Below, piece by piece: positions 32,933 to 45,119 of a stretch of 64,000 nt of DNA; position 1 is the first letter of the stretch, and each line of letters opens with the position of its first letter. The stretch is from Nothophaeocryptopus gaeumannii. Lineage: Eukaryota; Ascomycota; Dothideomycetes; Mycosphaerellales; Mycosphaerellaceae. Under the pieces are notes generated by a model that made no database searches, had not been told where the DNA came from, and saw only the letters and a program-made list of their open reading frames with translations. The stretch covers positions 2,046,001-2,110,000 of the forward strand of contig JASISA010000022.1 in assembly GCA_031771865.1 (NCBI GenBank), in the 5' to 3' direction. Made by a program: the position numbers and the translations under genes.

Positions 32933-33592
32933 ATGGCAACCGACATGGACGTCGATCAACCGACTTCAAGATCGCCCTCGCCAGTCCAACCACCCCCGAC
33001 GCCCTCCGCCCCAGGCCCCCGCGCTACCAACCTCCAAAAGCTCTACAACGATGCCGTAAACCACATCCTGCGAACGTGCAACCACACAAACTTCTCCTCA
33101 TGCTTCCCCACACCAGCGCGACAATTGCCCGGAAGCGTCAAGCTCTTACACGAACAATTCACAGAGAAACTCGGACAATCCATGCGCAATGAATTCGAGA
33201 ATATCCTGGACGAGCGACGCGTTGTGTCGAGTTTGAATGAGCTGGATAGATTGATCGAGGACGCGAAGAAACGGAAAGCAAAAGCCGAAGCGAGCGGTGA
33301 AGCGGTAAAACCAGTTCCGGCCCATACTCTACCAGCACAGCAGCTCTATATATCTCACCTAGCGCCTACCTTGAAACAACACTCGGAAGGCATGACTGCT
33401 AGGCAGGAAGAACTGAGTAAGGAGAATGAGGAGACTATGCAGAGGATCACTAAGCAGAGGGCGGATATCGCGAAGCTGCTTGATGGATTAGAGGGCGTGG
33501 TCAAGGACTTGAACGGCAGTGTGAAAGCTACGAGTGAGGAGGTGGATTGGCTTAGAGAGCAAGTACGTGAAAATGAGGAGGTGGTGCAGTAG
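32933..33592 (+). CDS. NNF1: Kinetochore MIND-complex subunit Nnf1
   Basis: Intronless 219-residue frame with context CACCATGG. After an acidic/Pro-rich start (MATDMDVDQP), the block FPTPARQLPGSVKLLHEQF and the LNELDRLIEDAKKRK stretch are characteristic of fungal Nnf1 (animal PMF1). Long coiled-coil helices follow (residues about 150-215). Nnf1 pairs with Mtw1 in the four-protein MIND/Mis12 complex that joins the inner centromere to the Ndc80 complex. The size agrees with family members. Context is not an operon; the neighbour genes are unrelated. Confidence 0.85.
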   Translation: MATDMDVDQPTSRSPSPVQPPPTPSAPGPRATNLQKLYNDAVNHILRTCNHTNFSSCFPTPARQLPGSVKLLHEQFTEKLGQSMRNEFENILDERRVVSSLNELDRLIEDAKKRKAKAEASGEAVKPVPAHTLPAQQLYISHLAPTLKQHSEGMTARQEELSKENEETMQRITKQRADIAKLLDGLEGVVKDLNGSVKATSEEVDWLREQVRENEEVVQ

Positions 33593-34508
33593 GGAGCATT
33601 ATACTCATTGCGTGAGCTGAGAAAGATGAACGGGAGTGCCAGGAAAGGCCTCGCAGCCGAACTCTACCAGGAGCCAGTCCAAACGGACATGTCGTCTGGT
33701 GGCCATCACTACCTTGCGGCCCCGGCCGGCAACATTATCCAGTACGAGGCGAGCTGGGGAACGCTAGGCTCGGTAGAAGGAGGAATCTACATTCCAGCAA
33801 CGCACGACGCGCGTCCGCCGGTGGTGAGGGCGTCGAATGGAGGGAAAGGAGAGGATATGCACGCAGCTGCAGATCAAAACGCAGCGAATGACTTTGTGTC
33901 ACCGATGAGGAGCCAGCTCCTGAGAGAAGACCAGCATCCGAGACTCCAGCAGCAACGAAACGAGACAGCAAGTCTCCAACTCGTCCGCCTGCACAGTAGC
34001 AGCCATGCGAGGATAAGAAGGGGAGGACTGAATGGCGTAATCATCGTTATTGACCGCTAAGACGGGTTATGGAAGCCTCATCGGGAGAGAGGATTGACGA
34101 CTCCGAAATTGAGGACATGAGATTTCGCCTTTGCCATATGTGAGCGAGAAGACCCGGATCTGAAGCCATTGTCAGACACACCAGGTTGCTATGATCGCCA
34201 CACGTTTATTTCACTGAGATACCCACATTCTTCAAAAATGCGATTTCGTTCATTCTCATAAGTCTTTGAATCTCACACACAGCTGATCTCATCTCAATTC
34301 AAAACATCCATAATCTGATATTGCCCTTGCGACGCCCATACTGATGATGTACCCAGACCCGCCGCGACCGGAAGTAGCACGCAAAAAGCGCTCGAATCAA
34401 GCAGTTGCTAGGAAAGGGGTATAGGCTGTTCTCCGACCCAAACGACAGACCGCCAAAAGAGGGACAACAAAAGGTAACGCCGGCCGATTCCTTCAATCCT
34501 TGCTCTAT
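33593..34508. other. Intergenic region between convergent genes
   Basis: A 150-codon frame at 33608-34060 has no motif and no homologue that I recognise; probably 3' untranslated and spacer sequence. Confidence 0.5.
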
Positions 34509-36529
34509 TCATCTCGTTCCTCCGTTACTCATCTTCTTGTCCTCACCGATTCTCTCCTTGCCTTTGATCTCGTCGTGAGTGGCTTCAAAGCTCTTGATGT
34601 CGGCGGCAGGATTCATAGAGTCAATTTCACTGCCCATATCGATCGTATCAACTGACTTTCCCCTCCTATGAAACGCCCCAGCGTCCTCCGCTTCAGTCTT
34701 CGGAGTCGTAACATCAGCGGGAGGTCCCAAATCCAGTGCCGTACTGATCCCAGGGCCCGAATCACCCATCGGTCCCGCGGGACTCGCCATAGGAGAATTC
34801 AGGTCCTGACCATCGAGGTCCGGACTCTTCGACATCCTCGCGACTTCATTTCGGAGTTGGTTCATTTCCTTCTCCATTCGCTTCCCGAAAACATCGATGT
34901 AGTAAGTTGCTCCATTCCAACTGCTCCATGAGAAGACGACCATCAGGAAAGCCGCACTTGCCCAGCGGTACCAGAACCAGAGTGGACAAGGAAGCATGGT
35001 GAGCAAGGCGTAGGCATATTGAATGCACATGAAGACGGGCTCTTGCATGGTTTCCGGGAAGGAGAGGACGAATTTGCCGAGGACGTTGCCACGGTATGAG
35101 CGGCGGAGCCAGGTGAAGGAGGTTGGTCGACCGGCGGCGATCTTAGCGCGTTTTCGCATCGTGATCATGGTATGGTAGGATAGCTGCCAGATGGCGTAGG
35201 GGAGGGTGGCCCAGATAATCATGTCTTTCAGGGTGTAGTGTTCGGGGGCGTCAGGGGTAGAGTATTTGATCGTGTGTATTGCAGGAAATCTTTCGAGTTG
35301 CATCTGCTCGGGGGTCAGGTGTACGAGGACGTGTAGCGTAGCGCAGGGCATGATGTGGATGAACAGTCTAGGAGGGTCGTTAGTTGATACATGGCGTTCT
35401 GCTGAACCGATACATACGTCGTTGTCTGTCCACCAACGTTAGTACGTGAGCGTGGAGGACGATGACTTACGATGTTACCTTGTCTAAGCTGTGAAAGACC
35501 ATGCTATTCCTCCACATGACAATTGCGACTGCGTTGTTGCCGAACGCGAGGCAGAAAGTACTGATGAGGAGTCGTTTTGACTGCGGGAAGAACCATATGG
35601 ACAGTATGAGTAGCATGTTGACAAAATAACACAGATCCGCTAGGAAGTAATGGAAGCCGATCTTGTGATATTTGTACCACCGTATGGGCATGAAGTAGCT
35701 GCCAGGTCATCAGTGTCTCGCAGATTGGCAAGCGTGAAGATACGTACACCAACTGCGCAGTATACCAATAGTGAAAATACTCCGGCCGGGCCCCGATGAG
35801 ATATCCAGAGATGAAGACGTTCAAGACGGCAGTAACGAAGGAGATCTTTTCCATCAACGTGACTGTCTTCGCATGGTTCCAGCGTCGATTCAAACGATCA
35901 ACGGAGCTTCTCACGCGGCGCCGGTACTTTTCCAGACGCTCTTCTGCTTGCCCAGCGCTGACTCTTTTGCTCCACTCTTCGACCATCTTGTTCTTGCTGG
36001 ATAGCGCTCTGTTAGCGAGCTTCTGTCGCTGTCTCCGCAGCTTCTCTGCATTGTCGTGAATGGCGCTCTGCATGCGCTCCAGCCTTTGCGGCAGCGCCAG
36101 ATTTTCCAGGATGTCGAACATGGTCAATCGATCTACAGGAGGGAAGTCCTTGTCGAAAGCCTCAAAGTTGCCATATACGTTGTCTGAACTGCTGGTTCGC
36201 GACAAGCCTGGCGTGCCGGGTGTGCTAGCTCCACTGACAGACCCACCGCCAGCAGTCAGATAGTCCTCGATCTTGAGAGAATCGCTGCTTGTGCGCCCTT
36301 GCGCTTCGCCCGGCGGCGGCTTGAGATCCCCCTCTTTCGCGGCGGCCATTTGATCTAAGTCCTGTGTCAATCCTGCCCTCTTCTCCGCCGCCGAGATGGT
36401 GGCTGGACCGTCGATGTCCTCTAGGCGCGCGTAGGCTTCGAGCTCGTCCTCGGGGATGATGTCAAGGTAAGAAGACCTGTGGCCAGCGTAGTAGGGTCTC
36501 TTGAGCTCGGAGTTGTAGGTGACTGGCAT
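34509..36529 (-). CDS. GPC1: Glycerophosphocholine acyltransferase Gpc1 (DUF2838)
   Basis: Minus-strand exons are 35748-36529, 35471-35698 and 34509-35367, giving 622 residues. The N-terminal 160 residues are soluble and Ser-rich; a charged coiled stretch follows (residues about 165-220). The membrane part starts KISFVTAVLNVFISGYLIG and continues with PIRWYKYHKIGFHYFLADLC, SMVFHSLDKVTSLFIHIMP and NGATYYIDVFGKRMEKEMN. This is the DUF2838 family, whose yeast member YGR149W acylates glycerophosphocholine to lysophosphatidylcholine in phospholipid recycling. The C-terminal 110 residues are disordered. The second intron (103 nt) is unusual: it contains two full sets of splice signals around an 8-nt segment; the direct splice gives the family text KVTSLFIH. 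Confidence 0.9.
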
Positions 36530-37060
36530 GTTATGACCCAGTCAACCACGTTGCTCTGGTCACGCACTGATGTGCTAATCTGACAAGCTCGCATGTGACT
36601 GTGGATGATGGTATGTGTGGCTCAGGCAGGCCGGCAAGACAGCAGATCCGACGCGCTGGAATGCTTGCAGCTTTTCGGTTAGAAGATTCCGCAGGTTCTG
36701 TATGTTCACACTTTTTACTGCTAAGGCTGCTGCCATCCGTGCATTCATTCCGCCTCTGCGCGCCAATCAGTGCGTCTCGTGCTCTAGCTTGGGATGCCAT
36801 CAGTGGTCTTGGAGGGCTCAGCGACAGCGACAACAGTATCTACTTAACTATTGTCCTTACCTATTTAGTAATCGAGCTGGGAGTCGAATACTGAGAAGAA
36901 CTTAGACTAGTGCGCTTGACGCCGCTTGAATTAGTTAGTAGTCATAAAGTATCATCGGGTCGTGTAATCGGATTTAACGGTAATAGGGTAGCTCATGCGG
37001 TGTACAATGGAAGGCGGAGAGGATGACGTTTTTTGCTGTATAGGCGTGAAGCCGGACGAC

Positions 37061-37066
37061 TATAAA
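37061..37066 (+). promoter_or_regulatory. TATA-like box TATAAA
   Basis: Lies about 345 bp upstream of the SMC1 ATG; the distance requires a long leader or a minor role. Confidence 0.25.
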
Positions 37067-37109
37067 CCCAACCAGTCAATCCAACCCACCGCTGCACGTT
37101 CACACACAC

Positions 37110-37120
37110 ACGCGTAAACA
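37110..37120 (+). promoter_or_regulatory. MCB box ACGCGT overlapping forkhead site GTAAACA
   Basis: ACGCGT (37110-37115) is the MluI cell-cycle box bound by MBF at G1/S; GTAAACA (37114-37120) is the forkhead consensus. They share two bases. Confidence 0.45.
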
Positions 37121-37195
37121 TTGGTGAGGTCACTGCCAGGGATGTCCAGCACCCCGACTCGCAGTGAAGGGTGAGTCAGCAAGAGCGATCCCAGG

Positions 37196-37201
37196 ACGCG
37201 T
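37196..37201 (+). promoter_or_regulatory. Second MCB box ACGCGT
   Basis: A second perfect MCB 86 bp downstream of the first and 210 bp upstream of the SMC1 ATG. Confidence 0.45.
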
Positions 37202-37410
37202 CGAGAAGGCAGGCGCGTTGCACTCCGCCAAGACATCCACGCCTCTCCCTCCTCCACCACCGAAACAGAGATCCGAACACGCTCGACAACGCGCTACACC
37301 CTCGTATGTGGTGATCAGTCGCGCATGAGGCCATAAGGCACTTCTATACTGTCCGCGACAACGCGCAGCCTCCCACCAATACCACAACTCGCTGAGCGGA
37401 ACGCGACAAG

Positions 37411-40400
37411 ATGGGCAAGCTTCTGGCATTGGAGCTGTACAACTTCAAGTCGTACCGCGGACACCATGTCTTGCAGTTCGGTGACAGCTACTTCACCTCC
37501 ATTATCGGGCCCAATGGATCCGGCAAGTCCAACTCCATGGACGCCATCTCCTTCGTCCTCGGCATCAAGTCATCCCACTTGCGATCCACCCACTTGAAGG
37601 ACCTGGTATACCGCGGGCGCGTGATGAAAGATGCCAGAATCAACGCCGATGGCACCGTCGCGGACGAGCAGGTTAATGGCCACGTCAACGGAGATGCGAA
37701 CGGCACCGCGTCGGATGAAGAGGAGATCGAGCTACCCCAGAGTCAGCGGAATGACCCACAAACCGCTTGGGTCATGGCCGTGTATGAGGACGATGCTGGC
37801 GAGGAACAGCGATGGAAGCGAACGATTACTTCAAACGGTCAATCTGAGTATCGCATAAACAACCGCCCTGTCACTGCCAAGCAGTACAACGAATCGCTGG
37901 AGGCCGAGAACATCCTGATCAAGGCGCGCAACTTCCTTGTTTTCCAGGGAGATGTCGAGGCAATCGCATCGCAGTCGCCGAAGGACCTAACCCGACTCAT
38001 TGAGCAGATCAGTGGCTCTTTGGAATACAGGGCCGATTACGAGCGATTGAAGAGCGAGAATGAGAAGGCTGTCGAGGAGCAGAATTACAAGGCGCTCCAG
38101 CGTCGTGGTATCAATGGCGAAATCAGACAGTACAAGGAGCAGAAAGAGGAGCTCGACAAGTACGAGCAGACACGCGACCAAAAGGATGAGGCTGTGGTCG
38201 AACATATCCTCTGGAAGCTTTTCCACTTCCAGCGTACGATCGAAGACAGCACTGCAGAGATTCAGAAGCACCAAGCCGAGTTGAAGGAGTTCAGGCGTAA
38301 TGTGCAGAAGTACCAAGACAAGCTGGATGCCGCGAAGCAGGAGCAGGCCAAGATTGGCACGCGCGTCAACAGGTGCGAGCGCGATATCAAGCAGAAAGAA
38401 AAGCAGGTGGAAGATAAAGAGAACCAGCTCGTCCCGATCGATGAGAAGCTTAGCATCCACGCCAACAACAAACAGAGATTGCGAGCGACTATCGCGGGAA
38501 TTGAGAAGGAACGCGACGGCCAGCAGAAAATGGCCGATAAGCTGCAAAAAGATTTGACAGCGGTACAGAAGGCGCAGAAACGATGGGAAGACCAATGGCA
38601 CGCAGAGCAGCAGCAAGCAGGTCGCGAACTGAGCCAGGCCGATCTTCAGGAAGTCGAGCGCCTCCGCCAGGAAGTCTACAAGCGAACTGGACACGATCAG
38701 AGCAAGATCGATAACATCACGCGTCAGTTGAAAACGGACGAGGAAACTGTTAATTCGCTGAAGTCGAAGGTCGAAAGTACTGAAGCTATTGTCGCAAGCT
38801 TCCAGGAAGAGGTCGATAGTTTAAAAGCTCGTCGGGATGAGGTTGCACGTACCATCAAATCTACTGTTAAGGAGATCGAGGCGAAGAAAGTGGCCGTCAA
38901 CGCCCTCATCAGTGACAGAGATCGCACTGAACAGAAGCGACGCGAACTCGACGAAAAGCTTCAGCAAGTCCTCATGAAGCTCCAAGAAGCACAGGGTTAT
39001 CAGCGTGAAACGCGAAAAGAACAGGAACAGCGCGAGATGGTCAGCCAGCTGAAGCGGATCTTCGGAACTGGTGTCAAAGGCCAGCTTGGTGTCTTGGTTC
39101 GACCAAAGCAGAAAAAGTACGACACTGCTGTCGCAACAGTGCTTGGACGACATTACGACGCTATCATCGTCGACACTGAAAAACTTGCCAGAGACTGCAT
39201 CAACCATCTCAAGACGCAACGTCTCGGCCAAGCGACATTTCTTCCGTTGGACACCATCATCCACAAACAGGCGAATGCAAATCTGCGAGGCATGCACCAA
39301 GGTATGCGACTTGCAATCGATGTCATCGAATACGACACAAATATCGAGCGTGCTATGAGCTTTGCTTGCGGAAATGCTATTGTCACGGACACCATCGCCA
39401 TTGCGAAGACTCTGATCTACCAGCGCAATGTTGACGCCAAAGCTGTCACTCTCGATGGTACCATCATCCATAAAGGCGGTAACATGACGGGTGGAGAAGG
39501 TCCTTCAGACAAGAAGCGTAGATTCGAAGATGCCGAAGTTGACAACTATCGCACACTGGTGGAGAAGTTCAGGGGCGACATCGACGCGCTACCCAAGGGC
39601 CACAAGCGACAGGCAGAAGGGGAGCAACTGCGGTCAGAGCTCGCTGGTCTAGAGACCAAGTTGAAGTATGCTCAGGAGGAACTCAAGACACTCGATCGAA
39701 ACATTCAGAGCAAGAACAAGGAGCTGCAACATCATGAGTCCCAGCTTGCAGAAGTTCGCCCGAAGTATATCGAGCAAAGTCGAGGTGTAGAAACGCTCCG
39801 ACAGTCTCTCGAAGAGCACGCAGAGGCAGTCGCTGAGGTCGAAGATGAGCTTTATGGCGCCTTCTGTAAGCGCCTCGGCTTTGCCAATATTCGTGAGTAC
39901 GAAAAGCAGCAAGGGGCTCTGCAGGATGAAGCTATCGAGAAGAAGACCGACTTTGAGCGGCAAATATCTAAGCTGTCCAACTCGTTGACTTACGAAAAGG
40001 GCCGCCTGCAGAGTACCGAGGGCAGAATACGCTTAGTAGAAAGTACGAACAAGCGCGATGACGACAAAGTCGCTCAGTTGCAAGCCCAGAAGGAAGCCGT
40101 TGCAGGGGAGCTCGAGAAGCTCAATGGAGAGATTGAAGAGCTCTCTGCACAAATGGAAAAGTTCAAGAAGGAATTCGAGGAGCGTGGTAAGGGAGTCCAA
40201 GAAGCGCGCCAGGAACTCAAGAAGCGCAATGCCGGGCAGGAGAAGACGCTGAAAGAGATCGCCGTGCACGAGGCGGACGTACAGAAAGCTGCTACTGCAC
40301 GGTATGGTGTTCTGAGAAATTGCAAGGTCGAGAACATCAGCCTTCCACTGGAAGAGGGCAGTCGGAAGATCGACTCCCTGCCTCTTGAAGACGAAGTGCT

Positions 40401-41270
40401 GCAAGAAGAAGAGGATGCCATGGACGTCGACGCCGAGGAGGGAACCTCAGCAGCGAAGTTCAACGACTACGGTATCCGCATCGACTTTGAGGACTTGGAA
40501 GATGATCTGAAGGAAAACGGCAGCGACGAGCAGGAAGCTGAACTATCCGAGAAGATCACCAATCTCCAATCCACCCTCGACAAGATGGCGCCCAACATGC
40601 GATCAGCAGAGCGCCTCGAAGCAACCGAAGTTCGAATGAAGGTCGTTGCCAAAGAAGCCAACGATGCCAAGAATGCTCAATCGGCCGCTGCCAAAGCCTT
40701 CGACGACGTCAAGCAAAAGCGAATGGATCTCTTCAACAAAGCCTTCCAGCACATTTCCGAACAGATCGGACCTGTCTACCGCGAACTCACCAAGACCCAG
40801 TCCTTCCCACTCGGAGGCTCAGCCTCTCTAGACGTCGAAGACGAGGAAGAGCCATACCTCTCCGGCGTCAAGTACCACGCCATGCCACCCTTGAAGCGCT
40901 TCCGAGACATGGAGCATCTCTCTGGTGGTGAGAAGACCATGGCCGCGTTGGCATTGCTCTTCGCTGTTCATACATACGCGCCTTCGCCCTTCTTCGTTTT
41001 GGATGAAGTCGACGCTGCGCTCGATCATGCGAATACGACGCAGTTGGCGCAGTACGTGAGAGAGCATGCAGGGCCTGGCATGCAGTTTGTTGTCATTTCC
41101 CTCAAGACGGGTCTTTTCCAAAACAGTGAGACGTTGGTGGGCATCATGAGGGATCAGGGTGTGAATAGTTCGAGGGCTTTGACGCTTGATGTAAGTGCTC
41201 ACCAGTATAACGTGGTGAAGGGGATGTTCACTGACTATCATCACAGTTGCGGAAGTATCAAGCCGTCTAA
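37411..41270 (+). CDS. SMC1: Cohesin core subunit Smc1 (Psm1)
   Basis: Exons are 37411-41190 and 41247-41270; the GTAAGT donor and TCACAG acceptor give the ending LTLDLRKYQAV, the family's usual close, instead of a false read-through to 41289. The protein has 1267 residues. Walker A GPNGSGKS is at 33-40, the hinge runs about 550-690 (GVKGQLGVLV...), the ABC signature LSGGE is at about 1170-1174, and Walker B FFVLDEVDAALD follows. Long coiled coils connect these. The N-terminal MGKLLALELYNFKSYRG is diagnostic for Smc1 within the SMC family. It pairs with Smc3 in the ring that holds sister chromatids. An acidic insert at residues about 78-115 is typical of filamentous fungi. The promoter has MCB and forkhead boxes. 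Confidence 0.97.
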
Positions 41271-44200
41271 TGGGGCCTATCCGACCTGAACCTTGCCTGT
41301 ATTCTTCCGACACTGCTTGGCGTTCACGGCGCATGAATAAGCGATTGATGAGATGAAAAGGTGGATCTGCGGCTCTGAATTAAGTAGCTGGCGCTATTCT
41401 ATCCAGAGTAGAGATGTACTGCTTTAGCATGCATAGCTGCATGCTGTATTTGCTTCAGTGAAATCATCCATACAACAGCGAGGCCATTATGGCCGGTGGT
41501 CTCACTGCTTGCTCGCAGTATTTGATTGACATCATGCTCACACTTTGCCATTGTTTACCTATGACGTTATCTCAAGCAAGGCCTATCATGAGCCCGCATG
41601 AACGGAAAATCTCCGATGCCTCGTCTTATAGCACCACTTACTCTGCTATTGCATCGAGATCTCAACTGCCGTCATCGTGTGTCGGAGCCGCGACGCATGG
41701 CATGACAGCGCATGCTGCCTCGCATGGTAGATTGATGATTCGGAGTTTCTGTTGTATAAGGTAACGATTGTGGTCACGACAGAAGTCTCACACGATGAGA
41801 TTCGAGGGAATGGGATGTATCGATCTGTGAATGATGGATGGCCTCTGCTTCGTCGTGCCTATCTGCTCTTGCTCAGTGAGTGTCTTCCGCAAAGACCATC
41901 TGTTCTCCTTCAATTAGAAGAGACATATTTATTTTCGTATTAAATTCAACCCTTTCCAATCATCACATCTCCCATCACATTGGGTAGAAAAATTTCCGAT
42001 TGTCCAAAGCCTTCAAAGAAGCTAAGAAAGGTACGTGGGGTGGGGTGTCTCTCATCATGCCTTGGCCATGGCACAGGTGGAACGATTCGTGGTCGTGGTA
42101 AACCGTCAAACTTGCGTTGCGAATAGCCGAGCTATCCGGATCCGGCTCATGGTGGTAGTAGATATCACTCGTTGGTGGGCTTCATTTTGCAGTGGAATGC
42201 GAATGATTGTCAGCTTTGAGCGGAGACATTCCTCATTTGTCGAAGCAAGACGCGCTTTCCGTCTAAGCTCACTATTGACATCCGGGCTGTGATGTATTTC
42301 GAACGCAGCTGTGACAATGATCAGTATGTCGATGCAGACTATGTCGAGACAGATCACATCTTGTCCGGTTATAAAGCAAAGCTTCTGGAACGCTTCTCGC
42401 TCGCTCCTTAAGTCGAGATGGTGGATTCACGAGGCAAGCGAAGGCGGATTTGTCAGTCGTGATGAACCTTCGTCACTATCCGTCGGCGCCTTTCACTGAG
42501 ATGGATACGTCCTCTGGAAAAGCGAGAGCAGACCTAGCCGAGCATCGGAGTCGTTGCCGGCCAGCGGAGAGCATGAGTAGGACGTCAACGACACGCTACC
42601 TACGGAGGTAGCTTCGCAGTCAAGAGCTACCCGGTCGAAATTAAACAGGCAATTGAATAGATGCCAGAGCGACCGCACGCTGATAGAAACCTACCTTCGC
42701 CTGGACTGTGGTTACTCCGAATCGTGCTGAGTGCGAAGTGCATTTGCAGTTGCTGCTTTTCCATCATCAACGCAATCGAAGTGCGAGAAGTGAGTTCTTG
42801 CCTGTTCGTTCGCGCAACCCAACCACATTTCGGGTTAAACCTTTAACATGGTACAAGGGCATCAACAGACTGCGCCACTCGGCTTTGACTTGCTGCCCCT
42901 TGAGCATAAAGTATCCGCAAGGGTTGCCGTGTGAAAGTTATACTCCTGCGAAACTCCATCGAAGCGATCGGCTTGCTCTTGGAAGGCCACATGGGTAGAA
43001 CAGGTCACAAAGCGATTGTGCTTTTTGTCCGGACGCGCGGAGAGCTCTTGCAGCTTGGTGACACGACACCGCCTCTTGCTCGTGATTTCAAATCGAAATT
43101 TGTCCATCGTCGTACATTTGTTGAGAACTCCTGTGCACAAGTCTGCATGTTCCGCTGGAAGGCGTGGTTGTACAGGCTCCACAGGACGCGATGGGACAAT
43201 GCGTATAAAGGCTGGGGCCTTGATGGAAGACCCGCTGTTAGACAGGGAAGGTGTCGCGTGTGTGGTGCCAGAGGCGTGACGAGTTGTCGGGACAAACAAA
43301 TAGACTGTGGCTTGTGCGATCCTGGATATTGGGTTGTGCAACCTCCGAGCGATACTGGGAAACTTCAGCTCCTCGAGTTGTACCCAAGATCTGAACTGCT
43401 CTGGGATGTCTTTTCGTGCTTTGGTTCCGACCTTCATGATGTTACGATGCTCGCTTAGACGACATGAGGTCGATATAAGGCGAGTCTTCGAGGCGAACTA
43501 TTGCAAAGCCGCGGTGTAGATCCGTATGGGGCCTACCGTTGATATCGAATTTCAACGTCGGAGATGGCGTCGAGCGAGCTTGGGGAAGTGACGCGCAGTG
43601 TGGAACCTCGAACGAGACCGCTATGGCCTTCGCAGCATCACCACAGGCCCAAGACGATTGACAGCTTCCGAAGGCGTCTATTGCTGCTGTGTCTGCATTT
43701 GGCGCAATACTCCGGGACAGCGGCCGTAAGGGCGCACGCATGAGGCCGACATTTGTCGTTTGTGCCGTCATCAATTATATTGCGATGACAATTGACGGGG
43801 AGATCGTATCCGAACCAATTCTTGTAGGCAAACTAGATGCCTCTACTACTCGTGGAATCATCGAAGTGTATGCGCCTACTTGTCAGTAGTGGCGGTGGCT
43901 AATGCGGACTTTATGTGAGAGCTCTTTCGCGGCGACCAGCGATTACCTGCATGCCGCCCAGCTTCTGACGGCCGCCAATTCTCCTTGGCTTTTTGTGTCT
44001 TCCTCGTCGCTGTGAAGGTATGGGATCCCAAGAACCAGAGCGGCCGTTGTTGACACAGCTCGGCAAATTCAAGCCGTGATGGAATCCAGATGGCCGTTAA
44101 ACGCTGTCCGAATGCCGCAGTGGGCAAGTGCAGAGAGTTCAACGAGGAGGAGATTGGAGTCGGCCATTGTGCGCCACACGGATTTGTGCAATCGCGTTGT

Positions 44201-45119
44201 GCTTGTCACGCTGCAAGGGCTCGGTGTCGATGATAGATGAGTCGGGTCAAGTGCCAGGGGCACGGATGGCTGTTCGGGCTAGATTTTCCAGGCCCTGCTC
44301 AGCCAAGCGAGAGAGAACCACGCTGCCAGTCACGGGAAGCGCTGCTGGCGAGACATGATTGGCTGATGCGATGCGTTTCGAAATCGCGGTTCCTCTCCCG
44401 CAGCGAAGAAGCACGGCAGGCACGATGGCTGGCGGCGAATGCGGTGCAAGGGTAGCGCGTTGCGGGCGAAGTCTAATCTTCACGCGGGTGATAGACATCG
44501 GCCTTTCGTTTGAGCGTTCATGGCCAATCGATGGCACAAGAACTGCTGTTCGCACTGTGATGGTTCGAAGTAGAGAGTGGAATCGTCGCTAGATGTCCAT
44601 ACTGGGTGCCAGGATGATCGCGAAAGGCCGGATGATGCGCTGGACAGTGGAGATGGGCAGCCGATTGAAGATGCACCTCGCTCTTCTGAGAAGTCAGACT
44701 GCAGGCATCGACTTGTGGGACCAGGATGAGTTCGGTCCATAGTTTCGATCGAGCGGAACCTTGCCAGCGCCTCAATCTGCCCTCTGCGCTTTTGGGTGCA
44801 GGTGCACGCCGTGGTGCAACCACAGAGCGAGCGAAGCCTTCTCTCTCTCCGGCTCCTGGAGTGCGAACAGACGCGGACGTTGCCTAGTTCTCGTCCAACG
44901 GCTCCGTCTGTCTCACTCCAGACCGCTGCGTGGAAGCGTTTTTGCACCGGTACATCCTCGACAACATCTCCCAAAAGCCCGTTCGTTCAACACCAGTCGC
45001 TACTTTGCCTGTTTCACAGCTGCGACGAACGCCCAAACACCGGCCGTCTGGTTCCCATCCTTCGAAGGCCGCAGTTTTGTTTCGATTCTGTCCAGTATCG
45101 TTGATGCGTGGGTCGAGCC
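41271..45119. other. 3.8-kb gene desert
   Basis: No gene supported. The longest frames (191 codons at 42862-43437 minus; 175 at 42931-43458 plus; 164 at 44480-44974 minus) have no motif and overlap each other. Nothing resembling a transposon end, tRNA or 5S gene was noticed. Confidence 0.5.

Larger units (their letters stand above)
36530..37410. other. Divergent promoter region of GPC1 and SMC1
   Basis: No gene seen. An AT-rich patch (about 36835-36990) with stops in all frames lies in the middle. The SMC1-proximal part has a TATAAA box at 37061, two ACGCGT boxes and a GTAAACA forkhead site. Confidence 0.55.

Noticed and set aside
33608..34060. 150-codon frame downstream of NNF1
   Set aside because: No recognisable domain and an opposing frame of similar quality; treated as spacer.
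35368..35470. Stwintron (intron within intron) in GPC1
   Set aside because: Removing either inner unit does not create a donor or acceptor for a second unit at the right place; only the single 103-nt splice or microexon inclusion fits.
37987..38694. 235-codon minus-strand Leu-rich frame inside SMC1
   Set aside because: Antisense shadow of the coiled-coil region.
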